Source of the DNA: Aldehydirespirator sp965248735
GTDB lineage: Bacteria; Actinomycetota; Acidimicrobiia; Acidimicrobiales; Aldehydirespiratoraceae
Length of the DNA stretch: 64,000 bases
Assembly: GCA_965248735.1 (NCBI GenBank)
Contig: OZ252146.1
Location: 3,162,001-3,226,000 of the forward strand
Direction: 5' to 3'
A model generated the notes under the pieces. That model ran no database searches and was not told the DNA's origin. It saw nothing but the letters and a program-made list of their open reading frames with translations. The translations under genes were made by a program, and so were the position numbers. Shown in pieces: positions 17,956 to 26,207 of this stretch (positions are counted from its first letter, which is position 1; each line of letters begins with the position of its first letter).

Positions 17956-17990
17956 AAGCCTAGATCAGAAATGTACTCTGAACTAGGCTT
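17956..17990. terminator. Stem-loop downstream of tRNA-Pro
   Basis: AAGCCTAG-a-TCAGA, loop AATGTAC, TCTGA-a-CTAGGCTT: 13 bp of stem with one mismatch, ending in TTTT on the plus strand. It lies 8 bases past the 3' end of the tRNA-Pro gene, which is read on the minus strand, where the T-run is shorter. Probably a terminator; it is also close to the expected integration point of an island. Confidence 0.6.
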
Positions 17991-17998
17991 TTGTCTGT

Positions 17999-18072
17999 CG
18001 GGCTGGGGAGATTTGAACTCCCGACCTTCGGTCCCCCAGACCGACGCGCTAACCAACCTGCGCCACAGCCCG
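17999..18072 (-). tRNA. tRNA-Pro (GGG)
   Basis: A complete cloverleaf on the minus strand: acceptor CGGGCTG/CAGCCCG, D-stem GCGC/GCGC, anticodon stem TCGGT/ACCGA with loop CTGGGGG (anticodon GGG), and T-stem GGGAG/CTCCC with TTCAAAT loop. No encoded CCA. Its 3' end faces the accessory region to the left, the usual side for integration of genomic islands. Confidence 0.95.
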
Positions 18073-18091
18073 AATGAGCCGAGGTTAGCGG

Positions 18092-18370
18092 CTAGGCCAG
18101 GGTGGCGACACCCGGCAGGGTGAGCAGCAGGGCCACGCCCTGCACGGCCCGCCAGGCCAGGTAGACGGCGGCCGCGCCGAGCAGCAGCCAGAAGTGCCAT
18201 GGGATCCGCTCGGCGGCAGCCTCGGCCGGGGCGCCGGGGCGGGCGGAGCCCCCCTGCGACATCGGAGGCTTCTCGGGGTGTTGGACCTCGTTACCGCAGG
18301 ACGGGCAGGCGCCCTCACATGTGAGAGTGGCCGGCGTCAGATATCGCTCGCATGACCGGCACCATGCCAT
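18092..18370 (-). CDS. Zinc-ribbon membrane protein
   Basis: 92 residues. The N-terminal zinc ribbon is MAWCRSC..CEGACPSCGNEV, with CxxC pairs at about residues 4-7 and 22-25. A Pro/Ala-rich linker follows, then two hydrophobic stretches (WHFWLLLGAAAVYLAWRAV and GVALLLTLPGV). Starts 4 bp after the SpoIIE phosphatase gene stop, so the two are probably co-transcribed. Small proteins of this design are common beside der in actinobacteria. Function unknown. Confidence 0.7.
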   Translation of the reverse strand: MAWCRSCERYLTPATLTCEGACPSCGNEVQHPEKPPMSQGGSARPGAPAEAAAERIPWHFWLLLGAAAVYLAWRAVQGVALLLTLPGVATLA

Positions 18371-18374
18371 CAGC

Positions 18375-19460
18375 TCAGTCGCGGCGGATGGCCATGATGG
18401 CGGTGTCGTCGCCTATCGAGCCGCCCGCGAAGTCCTTGGCTGCGTCCAGCAGCGACTTGCACAGCACGTCGGGGGCGGCGTTGAGGTCGCGCTCCACCGA
18501 CCTGATGATGCGGCTCTCCCCGAACATCTGCCGGCCGGCGCGGGCCTCGGCCAGGCCGTCGGTGTACATCACTACCAGATCCCCAGACACCATCGGTATC
18601 TCCCGCGAGAAGTACGTCGCCTTGGGGTCGAGCATCAGCAGCGGCCCCGTGGACCGCAGCGGCGCCACGCCGTCCGCCTTGAACAGGAACGCGGCCGGGT
18701 GCCCGGCCGACGAGTAGCGCAGCGTCCCGGCCTCGGTGTCGAACACGACCACGCACGCCGAGATGAACTCCTCGTTGCGGTCCCCGGCCGAGAGCTGAGC
18801 GTTGATCTCCTCGAAGGCCTGGGCCGGGTCGCGGAACTGGCGCAGGAACACCCGCAGCAGGTACTTGGCCTGGAACGCGGTGATGGACGACTCGATGCCG
18901 TGGCCGGCCACGTCGCCGATCACCGCGGCCACCCGGTGGCGCCCCACCCGGTGCACGTCGAAGAAGTCGCCCGCCATGAGCCCCGAGCCCGACTGGTAGA
19001 CCCGGCCGATCTCGAATCCGCTGAAGTCGGGCACCTCCTCGGGCGCCAGGCGGGCCGCCCACGCCTTCGGGGCGAGCTGCTCCTGCTCCAGAGCCTGCTC
19101 GGCCCGGAGCTCGAGCGCGTAACGGTTGCGGGCCATGCGGGACTCTTCCACCGCAGTGCGGGCCCACCACACCGACATCACGGCCGGCACGCCCAGCAGC
19201 CCCAGCACCACGGTGATGTTGGAGACATGCACCCGGCCCACCAGCAGCGCCGACAAGACCAGCAGGCTGTACACGACCGCGCCGTGGACTTCCTTGCGGA
19301 ACGAGGCCTGCGCCAGCGCCAGCGCCTCGGGGTGGTGGCCGGCGTCGGTCTCGATCAGGCGCCGGACCCGCAGCCGGTAGCGGGCTGACCGGACGTAGAA
19401 CACCGTCGCCAGCGCGCAGGTGAGAGCCAGGAGATCGAGAACGATCGTTACCACGCGCAC
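18375..19460 (-). CDS. SpoIIE-type PP2C protein serine phosphatase, membrane-anchored
   Basis: 361 residues from a GTG at 19460, chosen because GGGGAGG precedes it by about 7 bases; an in-frame ATG at 19496 is the alternative. Residues 2-22 are a transmembrane helix and two more hydrophobic helices follow (VHGAVVYSLLVLSALLVG, ITVVLGLLGVPAVMSVWW). A coiled coil leads to a SpoIIE phosphatase domain with metal-binding motifs SGLMAGDFFDV, VIGDVAGHG, VVMYTDGLAEAR and GDDTAIMAI. Such enzymes act on anti-sigma-factor antagonists in partner-switching systems; no such partner is in this window. Upstream lies the mosaic repeat and der. Confidence 0.9.
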   Translation of the reverse strand: MRVVTIVLDLLALTCALATVFYVRSARYRLRVRRLIETDAGHHPEALALAQASFRKEVHGAVVYSLLVLSALLVGRVHVSNITVVLGLLGVPAVMSVWWARTAVEESRMARNRYALELRAEQALEQEQLAPKAWAARLAPEEVPDFSGFEIGRVYQSGSGLMAGDFFDVHRVGRHRVAAVIGDVAGHGIESSITAFQAKYLLRVFLRQFRDPAQAFEEINAQLSAGDRNEEFISACVVVFDTEAGTLRYSSAGHPAAFLFKADGVAPLRSTGPLLMLDPKATYFSREIPMVSGDLVVMYTDGLAEARAGRQMFGESRIIRSVERDLNAAPDVLCKSLLDAAKDFAGGSIGDDTAIMAIRRD

Positions 19461-19540
19461 CCCTCCCCGCAGTTCGCCGGCCTGCTGCCCCTCCATCGTA
19501 CCGTCTCGGTCAGCCTCCCAAGAGACCAGGTCTCCAGCGG

Positions 19541-19815
19541 GCGGGCACGGCGAACCGCTCGTCGCGGCGGCGGGCACACCCTCACACTCAGGGCTACTCG
19601 TCGCGGCGCGGGCACGGCGAACCGCTCGTCGCGGCGGCGGGCACACCCACCGGCTGGACTACTCGTCGCGGCGGCGGGCACACCCTCACACTCAGGGCTA
19701 CTCGTCGCGGCGCGGGCACGGCGAACCGCTCGTCGCGGCGGCGGGCACACCCTCACACTCGGGGCTACTCGTCGCGGCGGCGGGCACACCCACCGGCTGG
19801 GCTACTCGTCGCGGC
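19541..19815. repeat. Mosaic tandem repeat copying the 3' end of der
   Basis: About eight units of three kinds, all sharing cgtcgcggcg plus cgggcac, run in the order A-B-A-C-B-A-B-C. A contains gcgaaccgctcgtcgcgg; B contains accctcacactcagggctac; C contains acccaccggctggactac. The last unit contains the final codons and stop of der (RRRDE*, complement of ctactcgtcgcggcggcgg at 19802-19820). B and C units therefore repeat the end of the gene with its stop codon. Confidence 0.85.
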
Positions 19816-21196
19816 GGCGGACCCTGAGCTTGATGGGGGTGGCGCCGAGATCGAACTGCTCGCGCAGCTTGCGCTCGATGTAGCGCAGGTACGTGCGGGG
19901 CAGCGTGCGGTTGGCGAACAGCGTGAAGGTGGGCGGGTCGGTGGCCACCTGCGCCGCGTACAGGACGCGGGCGCCGCCGGGCGCGGGCTGGGCCAACTGG
20001 GCCGCCCGCACCGCCTCGTTCACCCGCCGGGTGGGGATGCGGGTGCGGTACTCGGCCACCGCCGCGCTCAACGACGGCCACAGCCGGGGCACGCCCCTGC
20101 CGCTCAACGCGCTGATGCGCAGCACCGGCGGGCTTCCCAGGAAGCTCAGCCTGTCGTTGACCGCGGCCGCGAGGTCCACCCTGGCCTCGGTGCTGACGAG
20201 ATCCCACTTGTTGAGCAAAATCACGATCGGGCAGCCCGCGGCGTCGACCCGCTCCGCGAGCCGCTGGTCCTGGTGGGTCACCCCCACCGAGCAGTCGATC
20301 ACCAGCAGGGCCACATCTGCTGAGTCCACCGCCCGCAGCGCCCGCACCAGCGAGTAGTACTCCGTGCCCGTGTCGATGCGGGCCCGGCGTCGCATCCCGG
20401 CGGTGTCGATGAAGCGCACCGGGCCCTCGTCGGTCTCGATGAGGGTGTCGATGGCGTCGCGGGTGGTGCCGGGAAGGTCGTGCACGATGGAGCGGTCCTC
20501 CCCTATCAGCCGGTTGAACAGCGTCGACTTGCCCGCGTTGGGCCGGCCCACCAGCACCACCGAGAACGTCTCGGCGACCGCGGCCGGCAAGCCCTCGCCG
20601 GCCCGGCCGGGCGCTGATCCCTCCAGCCCGCCGGCGACCGGCGAGCCGGAGCTGCCCGACTCGGCGCCGGCCCGCAAGTCGGAGCGACCCGACTCGGCGC
20701 CGGCCGCGTCGAGGCGGGCCGCGAGCTCCTCCAGCAGGTCGCCGGTGCCGCGGCCGTGCAATGCGCTCACCTGGTGGGGCGTGCCCAGACCGAGCCCGAG
20801 CAGTTCCCAGATCGAGTCGGCCTGTCTCGGGTGGTCGACCTTGTTGGCCACCACCAGCACGGGCACGCCGGCGGAATACAGCACCCGGGCCACCTGCTCG
20901 TCGTCCGCGGTCAGGCCAACCGTGGCGTCCACCACGAACAGCACCGCGTCGGCCTCGCGCACGGCTCGCTCCGCCTGGTCGCTCACCTTGGCGTCGAGCT
21001 CGTCGCGGCTGGTGCTCCAGCCGCCGGTGTCGAGCAGCGTGAAGCGGCGGCCCTGCCACTCGGCGTCAACCGCCTTGCGGTCGCGGGTGACGCCGGGGCG
21101 CTCCTCCACGATCGCCTCCCGGTGGCCCAGGATGCGGTTCACCAGCGTCGACTTGCCGACGTTGGGGCGGCCCACCACGGCCACCACCGGGTTCAT
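19802..21196 (-). CDS. der: GTPase Der (EngA), ribosome assembly
   Basis: 464 residues starting MNPVVAVVGRPNVGKSTLVN; the ATG at 21196 overlaps the stop of the DUF512 gene (ATGA). Two tandem GTPase domains: the first has GRPNVGKST, DTGGW and NKVD; the second has GRPNAGKST, DTAGM and NKWD. They are joined by a Gly/Ala/Ser-rich linker (about residues 155-190) that is longer than usual. The C-terminal KH-like domain ends FANRTLPRTYLRYIERKLRE then IKLRVRRRDE. Der assists 50S subunit maturation. The stop region is copied in the downstream repeat array. Confidence 0.95.
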   Translation of the reverse strand: MNPVVAVVGRPNVGKSTLVNRILGHREAIVEERPGVTRDRKAVDAEWQGRRFTLLDTGGWSTSRDELDAKVSDQAERAVREADAVLFVVDATVGLTADDEQVARVLYSAGVPVLVVANKVDHPRQADSIWELLGLGLGTPHQVSALHGRGTGDLLEELAARLDAAGAESGRSDLRAGAESGSSGSPVAGGLEGSAPGRAGEGLPAAVAETFSVVLVGRPNAGKSTLFNRLIGEDRSIVHDLPGTTRDAIDTLIETDEGPVRFIDTAGMRRRARIDTGTEYYSLVRALRAVDSADVALLVIDCSVGVTHQDQRLAERVDAAGCPIVILLNKWDLVSTEARVDLAAAVNDRLSFLGSPPVLRISALSGRGVPRLWPSLSAAVAEYRTRIPTRRVNEAVRAAQLAQPAPGGARVLYAAQVATDPPTFTLFANRTLPRTYLRYIERKLREQFDLGATPIKLRVRRRDE

Positions 21197-22602
21197 GGCG
21201 ACTCCAGCGCCAGTCGCAACGCCAGGCCGTGGGTGGAGACCACCTCCACAGCCCGGGGAAGGTCCTGGGTGGCCATCCCGTCGAGGAAGCGTCCCCGGCT
21301 GAGGCACACGTCGGGCAGCAGGTAGCGGTCGCCCTCGGGCTCGGCCGCAAGGACCTGGGCCACGTCCTCGCCCACCATCAAGCCCGTCACCCCAATGTTG
21401 CCGCCGAAGAACAGATTCTCGACCGGCAGCACGCGCGTGTCGCGGCGCCCCAGCGAGGCGACCAGCGGCGACACGACGGCCGCGCCCAGGGTGCCGGTGA
21501 GCACCGCGACGGCGCCGTCCCGGCGGGGACGCCGCCGCCCCAGCGACACCGCCACCGGCGAGGCGTCCGGCCCCGGAGCCACCACCTCGGCCGCGGAGCC
21601 CTGGCGGGGAGCCCGGTACCCGTCGGCGGGCGCGCCGTCGACCCAGGCGAAGAAGCCCGACCGCGGCGGGGTGGGCGCATGGCCGTCCTCGAAGAACTCG
21701 GTCTCGAAGGCCCGGGCCATGCCGATGCCGTCCTCGTGCATCTCGAAGCCCTCGTAGTGCTCAGCGGCAGGGAACCCGCGCCCGCACATCAGGTAGTACT
21801 CGTCGGCGACGAACGCCAGGCGGCGCCCCAGCACTCGCAGGAACACGGACTGCCATCGCTCCACGACGTCGACGACCGCGGCCGCCTCGGAGCGGGTGTG
21901 CAACCGCATCCTGGGCTGGCGGTTGTATCTCGACAGCCCCAGGGGCACCACGCACAGCGACCGAAGCTCGGCGAAGCGGTCGAGCACGCCGGCCAGCGTG
22001 TCGTCCAGCACGTCGCCGTCGTTCACGCCGGGGCACACAACGACCTGCCCGTGCACCTCGATGCCCGCGTCGAGCAGCAGGCGCAGCCAGCGCAGCGACA
22101 CCGCCCCCCGCCGGTTCTGGAGGATCGCGGCCCGCACGTCGGGGTCGGTGGCGTGAATCGACACGTACAGCGGCGACAGCCGCTCGGTGACCACACGCTC
22201 GTAGTCCAGTTCGGTGAAGCGGGTCAGGGTCGTGAAGTTCCCGTAGAGGAACGACAGCCGGTAGTCGTCGTCCTTGAGGTACAGCGACCGGCGCATCCCC
22301 CGCGGGAGCTGGTGCACGAAGCAGAACTCGCAGTGGTTGTCGCAGGTCTGCACGCCGTCGAACACGGCCGCGTCGACCTCCGCGCCGAGCGGCTCGCCGT
22401 CGCGCTTTTGCACCACCAGGGCGAACCGGTCTCCGGCCCGGTCCACCTCCAGGGGGACCTCGGCCCCGTCGCTGAGCAGCTGCCAGCGAATCACGTCGCG
22501 GGGCGCCTCCCCGGCGATGGCCGCGACCTCGTCCCCGGGCCTCAGCCCGGCCCGCTCGGCCGGTGATCCGGACACGACAGCAACGATCTGCGGACCGGCC
22601 AC
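21193..22602 (-). CDS. DUF512 (PDZ plus radical SAM-type) protein
   Basis: 469 residues. An N-terminal PDZ-like region (VVSGSPAERAGLRPGDEVAAI) is followed by a cysteine cluster CDNHCEFCFVHQLP (CX3CX2C, about residues 87-94) that fits a radical SAM 4Fe-4S site, then the DUF512 region with DEYYLMCGRGFP and LFFGGNIGVTGLMVGED. The family is widely encoded directly before der, as here (4-base overlap). The reaction is unknown. It is the first gene of the probable run DUF512-der-SpoIIE-zinc ribbon, transcribed from the AT-richer gap at 22603-22765. Confidence 0.88.
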   Translation of the reverse strand: MAGPQIVAVVSGSPAERAGLRPGDEVAAIAGEAPRDVIRWQLLSDGAEVPLEVDRAGDRFALVVQKRDGEPLGAEVDAAVFDGVQTCDNHCEFCFVHQLPRGMRRSLYLKDDDYRLSFLYGNFTTLTRFTELDYERVVTERLSPLYVSIHATDPDVRAAILQNRRGAVSLRWLRLLLDAGIEVHGQVVVCPGVNDGDVLDDTLAGVLDRFAELRSLCVVPLGLSRYNRQPRMRLHTRSEAAAVVDVVERWQSVFLRVLGRRLAFVADEYYLMCGRGFPAAEHYEGFEMHEDGIGMARAFETEFFEDGHAPTPPRSGFFAWVDGAPADGYRAPRQGSAAEVVAPGPDASPVAVSLGRRRPRRDGAVAVLTGTLGAAVVSPLVASLGRRDTRVLPVENLFFGGNIGVTGLMVGEDVAQVLAAEPEGDRYLLPDVCLSRGRFLDGMATQDLPRAVEVVSTHGLALRLALESP

Positions 22603-22765
22603 CCCCCAACACTACCGTCCGGGCACCGCCGGGCAGGCCGCCCAACAGGACTCGCAGCCCTAATATTGCATTATCAAGCTGTTTCATGTATTTTATTGCT
22701 ATGTGCATGTTGCCAGGCCTACCAGTGTGCTGTGACAGCGGGGGCCGAAGCGCGGTAAGCGAGCC
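22603..22765. promoter_or_regulatory. Divergent AT-rich promoter region
   Basis: The gap between two divergent genes contains an unusually AT-rich core at about 22660-22705 (taatattgcattatc, catgtattttattgc), in contrast to the surrounding DNA. It is the likely promoter region for both the DUF512-der run and the pseudokinase gene. I cannot assign exact boxes. Confidence 0.45.
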
Positions 22766-24055
22766 GTGGCGGCCGTGACCGTCAGCCGGTCGGCGGACCG
22801 GTTGATTGCGGTCAAGCAGGTGCCGGCCGAGCGGGCCGGCGACATCGAGCGGGAGGCCGGGATGCTCAAGCGCCTCCACCATCCCGGGGTGGTGCGATTC
22901 GTCGACGTCGTCGATACGCCCGACGGCGGCCGCGCCCTGCACACCGAGTTCGTGAGCTCCGACACCTGGGCCACCCGGCCTCTGACCGACTCGACCGAGC
23001 GGGCCGCGGGGGCGGCCGCTCTGGCGGCGGTGGTTGCCGACCTCCACGATCTGGGCATCGCCCACTGCCAGCTCAGCCCGGCGCACGTGCTCCACGGCGA
23101 GGACGACCGGCCGGTGCTGTGCGGGCTGAGGCTGGCCGCGGAGGCCAGCCTCAGCAACCGCCATGCCGACCTGGTCGCCCTCGCCGACCTGTGCCACGAC
23201 CCCGGCCTCGAGGGAGGGCCTCTGATCCCGAAGCTGTTGTCGCTGGCCGATGCCACCCGGGCCGGGAGGCTCAGCGCCCGCGAGCTGGCCAGAAGACTCG
23301 ACCTGCTCCTGGCCAAGCGGTCAACCGCGGCCGAGCCGATCCGGGCCGTCGGCCACGGCAGCGGCGGACGGCTCAAGAATCGGTCCAGGCACAGATCGCT
23401 CATGGTGGCTGGAGCCCTGCTGGCCGCATCCGCCGGGGCCCTGGCCGTAGGCATCTGGAGCCGCGGCAGCCAGACGACCAGCACACCGGCCACCATCATC
23501 GATGGGGCAGAGCCCACAGATGAGACCGGTAACCAAGCGGGAAGCATCGCGGCCTCCCCCACGCTCGCCTCCCCCGAGCCCGGCTTCTCCGCGCCAATGG
23601 TCCCCGGAACCATCGGCCGCGGCTTCGGAGCCGCACCGGACCGGGTCGGGGGAAGCCTTGACGGCGACCCCGGTTCGGTCCCAAGCGGCTCGCCGCTGCC
23701 CCCGACCGCGGACTTCGACGACCGCGGGCTGCCCGAAAACCCCGCCGGGCACGAGGCAGGGGCGGTTCTCGAGTACGGCGGGCACCGCTACGGCGTCGGC
23801 GCGCCCGGGGACTTCGTGCAGACGGGAGACTGGGACTGCGACGGCCAGGCCACCCCGGTGATCGTTCGTCCCAGCACCGGTGACGTGGTGCTGTTCGACG
23901 CCTGGCCGACACCGAACCAGAGCATCTCGATGCCCGTGCGCTGGCAGGTGGAGGCCCCGACAGGCGCCGAGGCGGTCTCCGACGGTTCCTGTGACCTGCT
24001 CAGGGTCTACACCACAGCCGGCTCGAAGCTCTTCGACCCCTCAGAAGGCCAGTGA
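22766..24055 (+). CDS. Transmembrane protein-kinase-like protein, probable pseudokinase
   Basis: 429 residues from a GTG at 22766. The N-terminal 190 residues have a Ser/Thr-kinase-like layout: the VAIK-type Lys in LIAVKQVP (about 17) and EREAGMLKRLHHPGVVRFVD for the C-helix, but the catalytic loop reads IAHCQLSPAHVL where HRDLKPxNV is expected. The catalytic Asp is missing, and so is a DFG motif. A transmembrane helix (LMVAGALLAASAGALAVGIW, about 212-231) leads to an extracellular half with a Pro/Ser/Gly-rich stretch and a domain containing FVQTGDWDCDGQATPVIVRP, like VCBS-type repeats. Probably signalling or sensing; no activity is assumed. Confidence 0.75.
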   Translation: MAAVTVSRSADRLIAVKQVPAERAGDIEREAGMLKRLHHPGVVRFVDVVDTPDGGRALHTEFVSSDTWATRPLTDSTERAAGAAALAAVVADLHDLGIAHCQLSPAHVLHGEDDRPVLCGLRLAAEASLSNRHADLVALADLCHDPGLEGGPLIPKLLSLADATRAGRLSARELARRLDLLLAKRSTAAEPIRAVGHGSGGRLKNRSRHRSLMVAGALLAASAGALAVGIWSRGSQTTSTPATIIDGAEPTDETGNQAGSIAASPTLASPEPGFSAPMVPGTIGRGFGAAPDRVGGSLDGDPGSVPSGSPLPPTADFDDRGLPENPAGHEAGAVLEYGGHRYGVGAPGDFVQTGDWDCDGQATPVIVRPSTGDVVLFDAWPTPNQSISMPVRWQVEAPTGAEAVSDGSCDLLRVYTTAGSKLFDPSEGQ

Positions 24056-24155
24056 GCAGACCGAGCCATCTGGCCTCTCACGCTCACCAGATCGCCGAGT
24101 GAGCCGCCATCGCCCCGGAAGCGTCCGAGTCGGTCCCCGTCGCGGCCCGTCCACC

Positions 24156-24827
24156 TCAAACCGCTCCCGAGCGGGAACCTCCCACCGCCGGCAGGTGGCC
24201 GCTGCGCCTGGCTCCCAGCACCGACGCCGCGGCGATCGCGGCCGTCTCGGCCCGCAGCACATGGGGTCCCAGCCCCACATGGCTCGTGGCTGCGGCCAGC
24301 TCGGTGCCGGTCCAGCCCCCCTCGGGACCGATCAGCACGAAGTTCTCCCCCGGCGCCAGCGCCCGACCCCCCGGCACAGCCAGCGCGGCACCCGAAAGGT
24401 CGAGATCGCCAAAGGCGCGCACCGGCTCCAGGTGGGGCAGCCACGCCCGCCGGCACTGCATCACCGCCTCGCGGGCCACCCGGCGCCAGCGCTCGAACTG
24501 GCGAGCCGCCTTGGCCGCGTCCCAGCGCACCACCGACCGCTCAGCCGCGAACGGCACGATGCGGTCCACGCCCAACTCGGTGAGCTTCTGCACGATGTGC
24601 TCGGAGCGCCCGCCCTTGAGCACCGCGAAGCCCACCGCCACCTCAACTCGGGGCGCCTCGACCGTTACCGCGGCCGCCACCGGCTCGATCCGGTCGCCGA
24701 AGCGGCACGGCCGCCACCGTCCGGCGCCGTCGCCGACGGTGAGCGGCTCGTCGGGCCGCAGTCGCAGCACCCGCTCCAGGTGGTCACGGTCGTCGTCGGA
24801 GAGCTCGGGCGCGTCCACGTCCAGCAC
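24156..24827 (-). CDS. rsmE: 16S rRNA (uracil-1498-N3)-methyltransferase RsmE
   Basis: Methylates U1498 of 16S rRNA. The SPOUT-fold C-terminal half is clear: NFVLIGPEGGWTGTEL and LGPHVLRAETAAIAAASVLG form the knotted SAM site. The N-terminal PUA-like part is LDVDAPELSDDDRDHLERVL..PLTVGDGAGRW. The start is uncertain: I use the GTG at 24827, giving 223 residues; upstream in-frame codons lie inside a 15-bp tandem repeat and contain no ATG or GTG, only TTG/CTG. Last gene of lepA-hrcA-dnaJ-rsmE. Confidence 0.85.
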   Translation of the reverse strand: MLDVDAPELSDDDRDHLERVLRLRPDEPLTVGDGAGRWRPCRFGDRIEPVAAAVTVEAPRVEVAVGFAVLKGGRSEHIVQKLTELGVDRIVPFAAERSVVRWDAAKAARQFERWRRVAREAVMQCRRAWLPHLEPVRAFGDLDLSGAALAVPGGRALAPGENFVLIGPEGGWTGTELAAATSHVGLGPHVLRAETAAIAAASVLGARRSGHLPAVGGSRSGAV

Positions 24828-24840
24828 CAGGACATGAGGT

Positions 24841-25005
24841 CCCAGATCATTCGATCCCAAGACACTCGATCCCAAGAGGTTCGATCCCAGGACACTCGAT
24901 CCCAAGACACTCGATCCCAGATCATTCAATCCCAGGACACTCGATCCCAGATCATTCGATCCCAGGACACTCGATCCCAAGAGGTTCGATCCCAAGACAT
25001 GCGGT
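24841..25005 (-). repeat. 15-bp tandem repeat at the 5' end of rsmE
   Basis: Eleven units of 15 bp (consensus cccaagacactcgat with variants cccaagaggttcgat, cccagatcattcgat) start every 15 bases from 24841 to 24991. They fill the gap between the dnaJ stop (25043) and the rsmE coding region. Because 15 is a multiple of 3 and no unit has a stop in the rsmE frame, the array could be translated as GSSVLGSNDL-type repeats if a TTG start is used. Confidence 0.9.
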
Positions 25006-25042
25006 CCGGACCCGCCGGGGCCCGCCGCCGGCGGCCGGCCGC

Positions 25043-26161
25043 TCACCGGAACGCGGTGCGGATCCGTCCGAACAGGCCCTCGCTCGGCTCGGCGACCTCC
25101 TCGCCTCGCAGCTCGGCGAGCCGGCGCACCAGCTCCTCCTGCTCGTCGGTGAGGTCGTCGGGAACGTCGACCACCACGTGGATCAGCAGATCGCCGCGGC
25201 CCCGCCCCCGCACGTGAGGCACCCCGCGGCCCCGCAGCAGCAGCACCGTGCCCGTCTCGGAGCCCCTTCCGATGGCGATGCTCTCGGTACCGTCGAGCGT
25301 CTCGTAGTCGAGCCGCACACCCAGCGCGGCCTGCGTGAACGGCACGTGCAGCTCGTGCACCAGGTCGCTGCCCTCGCGGTGGAAGCGCGGATGGGGACGG
25401 ACCCTGGTGTGGACGTACAGGTCGCCGTGGGGCCCGCCGCGGGGCCCGGCCGCCCCCCTGCCGCTGAGGCGCAGCGTGGTGCCGTCGTCCACCCCCGCCG
25501 GCACCTGAACGCTGTAGGTGCGGCGCTCGAGCTTGCGTCCATGGCCCTCGCACTCACCGCACGGCTGTTCGATCATCTCGCCCAGGCCGCCGCAGCGGTC
25601 GCACGCCGCAGCCGTCACCATCTGGCCCAGCATCGACTGGCGCACCTTGCGCACCTGGCCGGAGCCGCCGCACTGCGAGCAGCGCACCGGCGAAGTCCCC
25701 GCCGCAGCGCCGCTGCCGTCGCAGGACTCGCAGTGCACGGCGGTGCGTACGCTCACTTCCCGCTCGGCGCCGAACACCACGTCGCCCAGGTCGAGGTCCA
25801 CATGGGCCTCGAGGTCCTCGCCGGAGGGAGGTCCCTGGCGGCGCGGCGAGGAGCCGAATCCCCCGAAGGGCGAGTCGGTGCCGAAGAAGGCGTCGAAGAT
25901 GCTGCCCAGCCCTCCACCGAAGGGATCGGCCATGCGAGCCGCGTTGGGGTCGTCGGTGCCGAAGCGGTCGTACCGGGCGCGCCGCTCGGAATCGGACAGC
26001 ACCTCGTAGGCCGCGCTCAACTCCTTGAACCGGGCCTCGGCGCCGGCATCGCCGGGGTTGGCGTCCGGGTGGTACTGGCGCGCCAGCTTGCGGTACGCCC
26101 GTTTGAGCTCCTCGTCGGTGGCGTCGCGGGCAACGCCGAGAGTCTCATAGTGGTCGGCCAT
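25043..26161 (-). CDS. dnaJ: Chaperone DnaJ
   Basis: 372 residues, complete. J domain with HPD (YHPDANPG, about residues 31-33), a Gly/Phe-rich segment (DPFGGGLGSIFDAFFG), and four zinc-centre motifs: CESCDGSG, CSQCGGSG, CDRCGGLG and CGECEGHG. These are followed by the C-terminal substrate-binding domain (GDLYVHTRVRPHPRFHREG). Co-chaperone of DnaK, stimulating its ATPase. It follows hrcA by 46 bp in the same direction, the dnaJ2-hrcA arrangement common in actinobacteria. dnaK and grpE are not in the window. Confidence 0.96.
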   Translation of the reverse strand: MADHYETLGVARDATDEELKRAYRKLARQYHPDANPGDAGAEARFKELSAAYEVLSDSERRARYDRFGTDDPNAARMADPFGGGLGSIFDAFFGTDSPFGGFGSSPRRQGPPSGEDLEAHVDLDLGDVVFGAEREVSVRTAVHCESCDGSGAAAGTSPVRCSQCGGSGQVRKVRQSMLGQMVTAAACDRCGGLGEMIEQPCGECEGHGRKLERRTYSVQVPAGVDDGTTLRLSGRGAAGPRGGPHGDLYVHTRVRPHPRFHREGSDLVHELHVPFTQAALGVRLDYETLDGTESIAIGRGSETGTVLLLRGRGVPHVRGRGRGDLLIHVVVDVPDDLTDEQEELVRRLAELRGEEVAEPSEGLFGRIRTAFR

Positions 26162-26207
26162 CTACGACTCACCCAGAGCTGGCGTCGCCCCGCCGCGACC
26201 GGCCATC

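Noticed and set aside
18321..22566. Several long plus-strand frames opposite SpoIIE, der and DUF512
   Set aside because: They mirror the third-position GC bias of confirmed minus-strand genes and show no protein family features.
24841..25005. 15-bp array as a possible CRISPR or iteron origin
   Set aside because: Units are contiguous without spacers and lie at the 5' end of rsmE; no replication initiator gene is near.
24828..25553. Upstream extension of the rsmE frame into dnaJ
   Set aside because: The extension overlaps confirmed dnaJ coding sequence in another frame and has Arg/Ala/Gly-rich non-protein-like content.
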